Shown here one piece after another: positions 1 through 6,499 of a DNA stretch of 64,000 bases. Position 1 is the stretch's first letter, and every line of letters starts with the position of its first letter. The notes under the pieces were generated by a model. That model did no database searches. It was given only the letters and a program-made list of their open reading frames with translations, and was not told where the DNA came from. A program made the position numbers and the translations under genes. The stretch is from contig NZ_JAJISD010000003.1 of the NCBI RefSeq assembly GCF_020880995.1, forward strand, positions 248,001-312,000. Direction: 5' to 3'. Origin of the DNA: Reyranella aquatilis. Its GTDB lineage: Bacteria > Pseudomonadota > Alphaproteobacteria > Reyranellales > Reyranellaceae.

Positions 1-70
1 CAGGATTGACTCGACCGCTCCCACAGGCGCCCATGCTACGTCGATGATGCAGAGAATAAAGGCCTGTGCG

Positions 71-104
71 CCCGACCGCGGATCTCGCGGTCGGGCTCTT
101 TTTT
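71..104 (+). terminator. Rho-independent terminator
   Basis: A perfect 10-bp stem (71-80 with 86-95) encloses a 5-base loop and is followed by a T-rich run at 98-103. It ends a + strand transcript that enters from left of the window. The first 70 bases hold no gene I can identify. The gene pair on the other strand ends at 124, so the hairpin may stop that transcript too, but there is no T run on that side. Confidence 0.8.
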
Positions 105-123
105 GTCTTACAGGCAGGCAGAG

Positions 124-426
124 CTACTGGTGCTGCTGTGCCGGCGCCGGAACCGGTTCCGGCGTGGGAGTCGTCGGGATGGGCGTGATGCGCGGCACCT
201 CGGGGGTGCGGCTCGTATCGGCCGGCGCGCCGATGCCGGCGGGGTCCGGGCTGCGCGCCACATCGCTCTGGTGCGCCGTATTGCCCGAGAAGAACATCAC
301 GCCCACGGCCGCAACGACCGCCGCCACCACGCCGACCACGAGATAGAGCCCGCGGCTGGGGGCCTTCGGCGTCATGACCACATCGTCGTAGACCGGCTTG
401 TCGAGCCTCGGATCGTAGTCGGTCAT
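124..426 (-). CDS. Small single-pass membrane protein, Pro/Thr-rich tail
   Basis: This 100-residue protein has one hydrophobic segment at about residues 27-46, a charged N-terminus starting MTDYDP, and a Pro/Thr/Ala-rich tail from about residue 60. That pattern suggests a short cytoplasmic head, one membrane anchor and a disordered periplasmic tail. The ATG at 426 follows an AGGAG Shine-Dalgarno. It lies 4 bases downstream of the stop of a paralogous gene (431-745) with the same layout and the same DYDP start, so the two are probably co-transcribed duplicates. I recognise no family. Function unknown. Confidence 0.7.
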   Translation of the reverse strand: MTDYDPRLDKPVYDDVVMTPKAPSRGLYLVVGVVAAVVAAVGVMFFSGNTAHQSDVARSPDPAGIGAPADTSRTPEVPRITPIPTTPTPEPVPAPAQQHQ

Positions 427-430
427 GGCG

Positions 431-745
431 CTACTCCTGCGGTCCGGTCTGCGGTGCTGCCGGCGCCGGGGTCGCCGGCATCGGGATCGAGGCCGGTCGA
501 TCCGGGTTGGTGGCGCCGGGCGTCATCGGCGTCTCGGTCACCGTCCGCTCGATCGGCGCCTGCGCCTGCTCGGGGCCGGTGCTGTTCTGCGGATTGCCGA
601 AGTAGAGGAAGCCGCCCACCAGCGCGACGCCCGCCAGCACGGCAAGAAGTATGTAACCGGGGCGTCCGTCATCCGGCGCACGGTAGGGATCCTTCGGGTC
701 GTAGCCGAGACGGCCCGGGCCCAGGTTCGGATCGTAGTCACTCAT
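431..745 (-). CDS. Small single-pass membrane protein, paralogue of the gene at 124-426
   Basis: The 104-residue protein starts MSDYDP, has a second DPKDP-type acidic stretch, a membrane segment at about residues 31-49 and a Pro/Ala-rich tail. Its neighbour at 124-426 has the same order of parts. It is first of the two-gene leftward unit and divergent from the FMN-binding gene at 857, leaving a 111-base shared control region in which I see only the GGAGG-type sites of both genes. No recognised domain. Possibly an envelope-anchored accessory protein, but that is a guess. Confidence 0.7.
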   Translation of the reverse strand: MSDYDPNLGPGRLGYDPKDPYRAPDDGRPGYILLAVLAGVALVGGFLYFGNPQNSTGPEQAQAPIERTVTETPMTPGATNPDRPASIPMPATPAPAAPQTGPQE

Positions 746-856
746 CTGGTCCTCCTTTTGCTGTGTGTCTGCGGGACCAACGCCATGTCTCAGCTGATGG
801 TTTCGCCCGAGAGGGGTGCCTGCTACCCTGACCTGCAGATTCCGGAGGTCTCATAG

Positions 857-1531
857 ATGCCCGATTCAGTGCCTTTTTCCGCTCCTCCGACGCAACCAGC
901 ACTTCTCGATGCCGAGGGCGCGGCGGCTCTCGTGGCCTCCTACGCGCCGGTCAGCGTGACCGCCGCCGTCAAGGACATCGGCCGCATCGATGCGCATATG
1001 GGCCGCTTCATTGCGCTCTCGCCGATCTGTCTCATCTCGACGGCCGACGCCACGGGCAAGCAGGACGTGACCCCGCGCGGCGATCCGCCGGGCTCGTTCA
1101 AGGTGCTCGACGAGAAGACGATCGCGCTGGCCGACCGGCCGGGGAACAACCGGCTCGATACGCTGCGCAATCTGCTGGAGAACCCGGAGGTCGCGCTGAT
1201 CTTCCTGCTGCCCGGCGTCAACGAGACGGTGCGCGTCGCCGGCACCGCGCGCCTGTCGGTCGATCCGGCGCTGCTGGAGTCGATGGCGGTGCAGGGCAAG
1301 GCGCCGAAATGCGCGATCGTCGTCTCGGTCCGCCAGGCCTATCTCCATTGTGCCAAGGCGCTGCTGCGCTCGCGCCTGTGGTCGCCCGACTATGTCCAGC
1401 CCAAGGGCGCCTTCCCCTCGATCTCGCGCATGGTCGGCGACCAGATCGGCCTCAGCGAGGAGGAGAAGAAGAAGCGCGAGGCGGCCACCGAGCACGCGTA
1501 CAAGGAGGGCCTGTGGGCACCTATACAATAA
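857..1531 (+). CDS. Pyridoxamine 5'-phosphate oxidase-like FMN-binding protein
   Basis: This is a 224-residue cytoplasmic flavin split-barrel protein. The core strand SPICLIST (55-62) is followed by VTPRGDPPGS (71-80) and RPGNNRLDTLRN (94-105). Those blocks typify the MSMEG_1061 / DR2398 type of PPOX-like protein, where they contact FMN phosphate. These proteins usually reduce or oxidise small substrates, and the substrate here is unknown. The ATG follows a GGAGGT at 843-848. Its end overlaps the desaturase gene by 19 bases, which makes it the first gene of the operon ending in the selenoprotein. It could instead be a flavin-binding accessory of that pathway. Confidence 0.85.
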   Translation: MPDSVPFSAPPTQPALLDAEGAAALVASYAPVSVTAAVKDIGRIDAHMGRFIALSPICLISTADATGKQDVTPRGDPPGSFKVLDEKTIALADRPGNNRLDTLRNLLENPEVALIFLLPGVNETVRVAGTARLSVDPALLESMAVQGKAPKCAIVVSVRQAYLHCAKALLRSRLWSPDYVQPKGAFPSISRMVGDQIGLSEEEKKKREAATEHAYKEGLWAPIQ

Positions 1532-2436
1532 CCGGCCAGCGCGCCCGCCAGATGCGGGTGGTGCCGGCCGACGTCCTGAAGCGGCTCTATGCGCGCGACG
1601 ACACCAAGGGCCTGGTCCAGACAGGCGCACATCTCGCCCTGCTGATCCTTGGCGGCTGGCTGGTGCTGGAGACGCGCGGCACCTGGTGGGTGCTGCCGGC
1701 ACTGCTTCTGCAGGGCGTGTTCATCAACTCGCTGTTCGGCGCCATGCACGAATCGGTGCACTACGGCTCGTTCAAGACGCGCTGGATGGCCGATCTCCTG
1801 GCCTTCTTCTCGGGCGCGGCGATCCTGAACAATGCCGGCTTCTACCGGCACTATCACCTCGCCCACCACCGCTACACCCAGGATCCCGACCGCGATCCCG
1901 AGCTGATCACGTCGGGGACCCCGCGCACCTGGAGGAACTATCTCTTCCGCATCAGCTCGATCCCGTTCCTGATGATCCGCGTGCGCGACATCTTCCTGTT
2001 CCCGTTCGGGTTCCGGGGCGACGTCACCTACATCCACGAATCGGCGTGGCCGGAGGTGCGGCGCTGGGGCCGCTGGCTGCTCGCGCTGTATACCGCGCTG
2101 ATCGTCGGCTCGATCCTGCTGAAGACCGACGTGGTGCTGTGGGTGTGGTTCATCCCGCTGCTGATGGGCCTGCCGCTGCTGCGGCTCTATCTGCTGACCG
2201 AGCACACGCTCTGTCCCAACAGCGACGACGGTTTCGCCAACACGCGCACGACGATCTCGAATCCCGTCGTGCGGTTCCTGATGTGGAACCTGCCCTATCA
2301 CGCCGAGCATCACCTGCTGCCGAACATCCCGTTCCATCATCTGCCCGAGGCGCACAAGTATCTGCGGCCGCACCTGAAGTACGTCGCGAAGAGCTATACC
2401 CAGACGCACGGCGAGATCATCCGCAGCTTCGGCTGA
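1513..2436 (+). CDS. Fatty acid desaturase-like di-iron membrane enzyme
   Basis: This 307-residue integral membrane protein carries the three histidine clusters of the desaturase/hydroxylase superfamily: HESVH (79-83), HLAHH (115-119) and HAEHH (263-267), plus H231 in TEHTLC. Hydrophobic segments lie near 38-60, 185-205 and 208-228. Members use O2 and a di-iron centre to desaturate or hydroxylate lipids or other hydrophobic substrates. I chose the GTG at 1513 because AAGGAGG sits just upstream (1502-1508) and the gene then overlaps its neighbour by 19 bases. ATG 1552 is an alternative start. The substrate cannot be read from the sequence. Confidence 0.88.
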   Translation: MGTYTITGQRARQMRVVPADVLKRLYARDDTKGLVQTGAHLALLILGGWLVLETRGTWWVLPALLLQGVFINSLFGAMHESVHYGSFKTRWMADLLAFFSGAAILNNAGFYRHYHLAHHRYTQDPDRDPELITSGTPRTWRNYLFRISSIPFLMIRVRDIFLFPFGFRGDVTYIHESAWPEVRRWGRWLLALYTALIVGSILLKTDVVLWVWFIPLLMGLPLLRLYLLTEHTLCPNSDDGFANTRTTISNPVVRFLMWNLPYHAEHHLLPNIPFHHLPEAHKYLRPHLKYVAKSYTQTHGEIIRSFG

Positions 2437-2449
2437 ACGGGAGGGCGAA

Positions 2450-3421
2450 ATGCGGACAAGCGAGGGAGTGTGGTCGGCGGATCATGTCCGGCTGCAGCGC
2501 GGCGGCACGTTGAAGCAGGCGCGCATCGTGTGGAAGACCTATGGAACGCTGTCGCCGAAACGCGACAACGTCATCCTCTATCCGACCAGCTATGGCGCCC
2601 ATCACACCGACATCGAATGGCTGGTGGACGTGCGGCACTGCCTCGATCCCAGCCGCTACTTCATCGTCATCCCCAACATGATGACGAACGGGCTTTCTTC
2701 CTCGCCGTCGAACACGCCCGACTTCCCGCAGGTCACGACCTTCGACAATGTCATGCTGCAGCGGCAGATGCTGGTCGAGCTGTTCGGCATCGACCGGCTG
2801 AAGCTGGTCTATGGCTGGTCGATGGGCGCGCAGCAGGCCTATCACTGGGGTGCGCTGTTCGGCGAGGCGGTCGAGCGCATCGTCGTCAATTGCGGCTCGG
2901 CGAAGACCGCGCCGCACAACTTCGTCTTCCTCGAAGGCATCCGCACGACCTTGCAGGCGGCCGCGACGCCGCAGCAGGGATTGCGCGCCATGGGCCGCAT
3001 CTATGCCGGCTGGGCGCTCAGCCAGACCTTCTATCGCCGCGAGATGTGGCGCGGGCTGGGCTTCGACAGCCTCGAGGATTTCCTGGTGCGGTCGTGGGAG
3101 GCGAACTTCCTGCGTCGCGACAGGGACGATCTGCTGGCCCAGCTTTTCACCTGGCAGCACGGCGACATTTCCGCCAACGATCTCTATCGTGGCGACCTGC
3201 AGATGGCCTTGGCCGGGATCAAGGCCAAGGTGCTGCTGATGCCATCGGCGACCGATCTCTATTTCCAGACGGACGACAACAGGGAAGAGTTGCCGCATCT
3301 CAAGTATGGGAAGCTGGTCGAGATCCCGTCGGTCTGGGGTCATCGTGCCGGCAATCCGCGCGACAATTCCGAGGATGCCGCGTTCATTGATGCCCAGGTG
3401 GAGGCTCTGCTGAATGATTGA
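2450..3421 (+). CDS. Alpha/beta hydrolase, homoserine O-acyltransferase (MetX)-like
   Basis: The 323-residue protein has a MetX-like layout: an N-terminal YGTLSP-type segment, the substrate-loop stretch around 43-92, nucleophile elbow GWSMG (S124), acid D269 in SATD and base H298 in WGH. The MetX family transfers acyl groups from CoA to homoserine or serine, but many MetX-like proteins are hydrolases or tailoring enzymes. The operon contains no methionine genes, so I do not call it MetX. It starts 13 bases after the desaturase and overlaps the next gene by 8 bases, so it belongs to the selenoprotein operon and may act on the same substrate. Confidence 0.82.
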   Translation: MRTSEGVWSADHVRLQRGGTLKQARIVWKTYGTLSPKRDNVILYPTSYGAHHTDIEWLVDVRHCLDPSRYFIVIPNMMTNGLSSSPSNTPDFPQVTTFDNVMLQRQMLVELFGIDRLKLVYGWSMGAQQAYHWGALFGEAVERIVVNCGSAKTAPHNFVFLEGIRTTLQAAATPQQGLRAMGRIYAGWALSQTFYRREMWRGLGFDSLEDFLVRSWEANFLRRDRDDLLAQLFTWQHGDISANDLYRGDLQMALAGIKAKVLLMPSATDLYFQTDDNREELPHLKYGKLVEIPSVWGHRAGNPRDNSEDAAFIDAQVEALLND

Positions 3422-4856
3422 GATGCTACCCGCGGACGGGCTGGTAATCGTCGCCAAGCACGAGTGCCATACCTGCGTGCTGGTCGAGCCGGTGATGCAG
3501 AGCCTCGACAGGGCCGGCCCGCTCACCGTCATCACCCAGGACGATCCGGCCTTTCCGTCGGGCGTCGGCCGCGTGCTCGACGACCAGCAGCTCGAACGCT
3601 CGTTCCATCTCAAGATCGAGGCCGTGCCGACGCTGATCCGCTACGAAGGCGGCCGCGAGGTCGGCCGCACCGTGGGCTGGGATCGCGCCGAGTGGACCCG
3701 CCTCGCCGGCGCCGCCGCTGCGGGCGAGGGCCTGCCGGCGTGGCAGCCGGGCTGCGGCTCGCGCAGCGTCGAACCGGGCGTCCAGGAAGCGCTGATCGCG
3801 CGCTACGGCGATCCCGGCCTCGCGTCACGCGAGATCCCCGTCGGCGAATGGGACGATCCGATCGAAGCCTGTTTCGAGCGCGGCTGGAGCGACGGCCTGC
3901 CCGTCGTGCCGCCGACCGACGAGCGCATCCTGCGCATGCTGGGCGGCACCGACCGCAAGCCCGACGAGGTCGTGGGCCTCGTGCCGCCCAACCTCGCGCC
4001 CTGCACGGTCGAGAAGGTGGCGATCAACGCGGTGATGGCCGGCTGCAAGCCCGAATACATGCCGGTCGTGCTGGGCGTGCTGGAAGCCGCGCTCGATCCG
4101 CTGTTCGTGCTGCACGGACTGCTCTGCACGACGCATTTCTCCGGACCGCTCGTCATCATCAATGGCCCGGCGGCCAAGGCGGTCGGCATGAACTCGGGCG
4201 TCAATGCGCTCGGCCAGGGCAACCGCGCCAATGCCACGATCGGCCGGGCGCTGCAGCTCATCGTGCGCAACGTCGGCGGCGGGCTGCCCGGCGGCATGGA
4301 CCGCGCGACGCTGGGCAATCCCGGCAAGTACACGTTCTGCTTCGCCGAGGACGAATCCGATCCCGATTGGGAGCCGCTGGCGCAGCGCCGCGGCATCCCG
4401 GCCGGCAAGAGCGCCGTCACCCTGTTCCACGGCGAGGGCGTGCACGGCTTCATCGATCAGAAGTCGCGCACGCCGGAGGAACTCACGCGCTCGCTCGCGA
4501 TGGGCCTGTTCGGCGTCGGTCATCCCAAGCTCTGCGATTCGGGCAATGCGGTGCTGGTCCTGTCGCCCGAACATTATCGGATCTTCAAGGAAGGCGGCTG
4601 GAACCGCCGCCGCATCGAGGAAGAGCTCCATCAGGCGCTGAAGCGGCCCGGTCGCGACCTGATCCACGGCGCGCAGGGCGTGCCGGAGGGGCTGCCGGCT
4701 TCGATGGCCGACAAGGTCGTCGACAAGTTTCAGCCCGACGGGCTGCTGATCGTTCGCGCCGGCGGGCCGGCCGGTCTATTCTCCGCCATCATCGGCGGCT
4801 GGCCCGGTCAGCGCGTGCGCGAGGAATGCCAGGCCGTCACCCACGAGATTCGCTGA
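3414..4856 (+). CDS. Thioredoxin-like domain fused to a large conserved domain of unknown function
   Basis: In this 480-residue protein, residues 8-105 form a thioredoxin-like domain with active site C18-H-T-C21 and a cis-proline VPT at 71-73. From about 145 a long conserved domain begins with CFERGWSDGLPVVPPT, then CTVEKVAINAVMAGCKPEY (197-215) and a Gly/Asn-rich GMNSGVNALGQGNRAN (258-273). I know this large domain only as a conserved family of unknown function. It precedes the UGSC selenoprotein by 13 bases, so a redox exchange between CHTC and the Sec-x-x-Cys site is a reasonable inference. The ATG at 3414 has AGGTGGAGG about 9 bases upstream. ATG 3423 is possible. Confidence 0.8.
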   Translation: MIEMLPADGLVIVAKHECHTCVLVEPVMQSLDRAGPLTVITQDDPAFPSGVGRVLDDQQLERSFHLKIEAVPTLIRYEGGREVGRTVGWDRAEWTRLAGAAAAGEGLPAWQPGCGSRSVEPGVQEALIARYGDPGLASREIPVGEWDDPIEACFERGWSDGLPVVPPTDERILRMLGGTDRKPDEVVGLVPPNLAPCTVEKVAINAVMAGCKPEYMPVVLGVLEAALDPLFVLHGLLCTTHFSGPLVIINGPAAKAVGMNSGVNALGQGNRANATIGRALQLIVRNVGGGLPGGMDRATLGNPGKYTFCFAEDESDPDWEPLAQRRGIPAGKSAVTLFHGEGVHGFIDQKSRTPEELTRSLAMGLFGVGHPKLCDSGNAVLVLSPEHYRIFKEGGWNRRRIEEELHQALKRPGRDLIHGAQGVPEGLPASMADKVVDKFQPDGLLIVRAGGPAGLFSAIIGGWPGQRVREECQAVTHEIR

Positions 4857-4869
4857 AGGACACGTAACC

Positions 4870-5394
4870 ATGAACTATTCAAGCAAGCTGCGCGATCCGA
4901 CGGCCGAGACCTCGCCGACGCGTCGCGCCCGCCTCGCCCCGCCGGCCTCGCTCGACGGCAAGGTCGTGGCGCTGATGGATATCGGCAAGTCGCGCGGCGC
5001 GGAGTTCCTCGACCGGCTCGAAGGCCATTTCAAGTCGGCCGGCGTAGCGACCAAGCGCTACCGCAAGCCGACCAACACAAAGGTGGCGCCGGCTGCGGTG
5101 ATGCAGACGATCGCGGCCGAAGCGCAGCTCGCGGTGATCGCCTTAAGCGATTGAGGCTCCTGTACATCGTGCAGTCTGCACGACCTTCATAATCTCGACG
5201 GACGCGGGCTCCCCGGCGTCAACATCGTGACTACCGAGTTCGTGGACGGCGTCACCGCGCAAAGCGATGCGCTGGGCTTCGAGCCGGCGGTCGTCTACGT
5301 CCCGCATCCCATCCAGAATCGCACCAGGGCCGAGATCGACGAGATCGCCGACCGCGCCTTCGCGCAGGTGATGGTGCTGCTGAAGAGCGAATAG
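4870..5394 (+). CDS. UGSC-family selenoprotein, TGA at codon 95 read as selenocysteine
   Basis: Read with the in-frame TGA (5152-5154) as Sec, this gives a 174-residue protein. Residues 30-94 look like a small alpha/beta domain ending in AVIALSD. Then come Sec95-Gly-Ser-Cys98, Cys101 and SLHDLHNLDGRGLPGVNIVTTEF, the hallmark region of UGSC proteins. The frame stays open for 79 codons after the TGA with normal codon use, to TAG 5392. A plain call gives a 94-residue stub cut exactly before the UGSC motif. The ATG has GAAGGA 8 bases upstream and follows the thioredoxin fusion gene by 13 bases. Sec insertion needs SelA/B/C/D encoded elsewhere. Catalytic role unknown; the Sec-x-x-Cys site implies redox chemistry. 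Confidence 0.9.
5155..5189 (+). promoter_or_regulatory. Bacterial SECIS element (putative)
   Basis: Just after the TGA, 5167-5172 (TCGTGC) pairs perfectly with 5178-5183 (GCACGA) around the 5-base loop AGTCT. The apical loop starts 18 bases after the TGA and carries G in its second position followed by U. Bacterial SECIS hairpins typically have a short stem, a small GU-containing apical loop and this spacing. A lower helix between TGAGG (5152-5156) and 5184-5189 is possible across a large one-sided internal loop. Confidence 0.8.
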
Positions 5395-5400
5395 CGTCGT

Positions 5401-5439
5401 CTCACTGGAGCGCGCCACTCAGTGGCGCGCTCCAGTGAG
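5401..5439. terminator. Bidirectional terminator / palindromic element, family A
   Basis: A 19-bp perfect inverted repeat (5401-5419 with 5421-5439) lies between the convergent selenoprotein and alpha/beta hydrolase genes and touches both stop codons. T-rich sequence follows on the + side. Its core GGAGCGCGCCACT recurs at 20829-20887, so it is also a member of a dispersed palindrome family. Confidence 0.75.
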
Positions 5440-5440
5440 T

Positions 5441-6499
5441 CTATTCCTTCTCCGGCACGACGGCGGGCTGGACGGAGTTGTCGGTGGCCGCGTCGTCTTC
5501 CGGCTCCGACGTCGCGGACGTTCGCGGCGGCAGGGGCGCGTTGGCGATGAAGGCCGCGACGACGGCGGCGGTGGCGCGCGGGGCTTCTTCCATCGGGTTG
5601 TGGCCCAGGTTCTCGAAGATCTCGAGCTTGGCGCCCTTGATGTCCTCCTGAAAGCGGAAAGCGTCGGCCACCGGCACCCAGCGATCCTTGGCGCCCCAGA
5701 TGATCAGCGTCGGCACGTCCATGCGCTTGAGCGGCGTCGGATCGAGCGGCTCCTGCGTGCGGGCGCGTTGCAGCGTCGCCTCGCGATTGCCGGGAAAGCG
5801 CTGCAACTCGGAATAGCGACGGATGCGATCGGGCGTCACCATCGCGGGGTCGGCATAGACCTCGGTGAGCGAGCGGCGAACCAAACCCTCCGGCTTGAAG
5901 TAGATCCCGACGTCGCCGACGACCGGCGTGCGCGCGAGTCGCGTCGGCAGGGGGGCCTCGCCGCTCGCGCGTGGATAGCCCGCGGCATCGACGAGGATGA
6001 GCTGGATGACGCGGTCGGGCCGTGTCGCCGCGAAGGTCCAGGCCACGGCACCGCCCAGCGAGTGGCCGGCCACCACGACCTTCTCCAGGCGGAGCGTATC
6101 GATCAGCACCTCGATGAAATCGGCATAAGCCTCGACCGTGTATTCGTCGCGCGGCCAGGCACCGGTCAGGCCGTGACCCGGCAGGTCGACGGTAATGACG
6201 CGCGCCTCCTTGCCGAGCTCGCGCGCCCAGCCCTCCCACATGTGCAGCGAGCCGTTCGAGCCGTGGATCAGCAGGATCGGCACGCCGTCGGGATTGCCCT
6301 GCTCGCGGACATGGGCGCTGACGCCGCCGACATCGACGAAGCGGGAGCGGTCGTTGGTGTAGCGGGCGATCAGCGTCTCGGGCCGCAGGGAGGGCGCGTA
6401 GGCCCACATCGCCACGCCGGCCAGCACGGCGGCGCCGAACAGCGCGTAGAGCGGCCAGCGGCGCGGCGGGGCCTCGTCCCTACGGCGCCGGGGCGGCAT
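5441..6499 (-). CDS. Membrane-anchored alpha/beta hydrolase
   Basis: This 352-residue protein has an Arg-rich N-terminus, one membrane segment at about 16-34, and an alpha/beta hydrolase fold with oxyanion HG (79-80), nucleophile elbow GHSLGG (S147), acid D282 in GAKDRW and base H300. The last 35 residues are acidic, Pro-rich and probably disordered. It resembles periplasm-facing or membrane-tethered esterases of the MhpC type, and the substrate is unknown. Its start overlaps the end of the MscS gene by 20 bases, so the two form one leftward operon. The catalytic triad is complete. Confidence 0.85.
   Translation of the reverse strand: MPPRRRRDEAPPRRWPLYALFGAAVLAGVAMWAYAPSLRPETLIARYTNDRSRFVDVGGVSAHVREQGNPDGVPILLIHGSNGSLHMWEGWARELGKEARVITVDLPGHGLTGAWPRDEYTVEAYADFIEVLIDTLRLEKVVVAGHSLGGAVAWTFAATRPDRVIQLILVDAAGYPRASGEAPLPTRLARTPVVGDVGIYFKPEGLVRRSLTEVYADPAMVTPDRIRRYSELQRFPGNREATLQRARTQEPLDPTPLKRMDVPTLIIWGAKDRWVPVADAFRFQEDIKGAKLEIFENLGHNPMEEAPRATAAVVAAFIANAPLPPRTSATSEPEDDAATDNSVQPAVVPEKE

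Noticed and set aside
1..104. A tRNA or small RNA before the terminator
   Set aside because: No cloverleaf arms, no T-loop motif and no CCA end; only a terminator of an entering transcript is supported.
2450..3421. Homoserine O-acetyltransferase (metX) of methionine synthesis
   Set aside because: Triad and fold are MetX-like, but the operon has no methionine gene, so the specific name would be overreach.
4870..5154. A 94-residue protein ending at TGA
   Set aside because: The stop sits exactly where UGSC proteins carry Sec, the frame continues for 79 codons with family motifs, and a SECIS-like hairpin follows. Truncation or decay is less likely than recoding.
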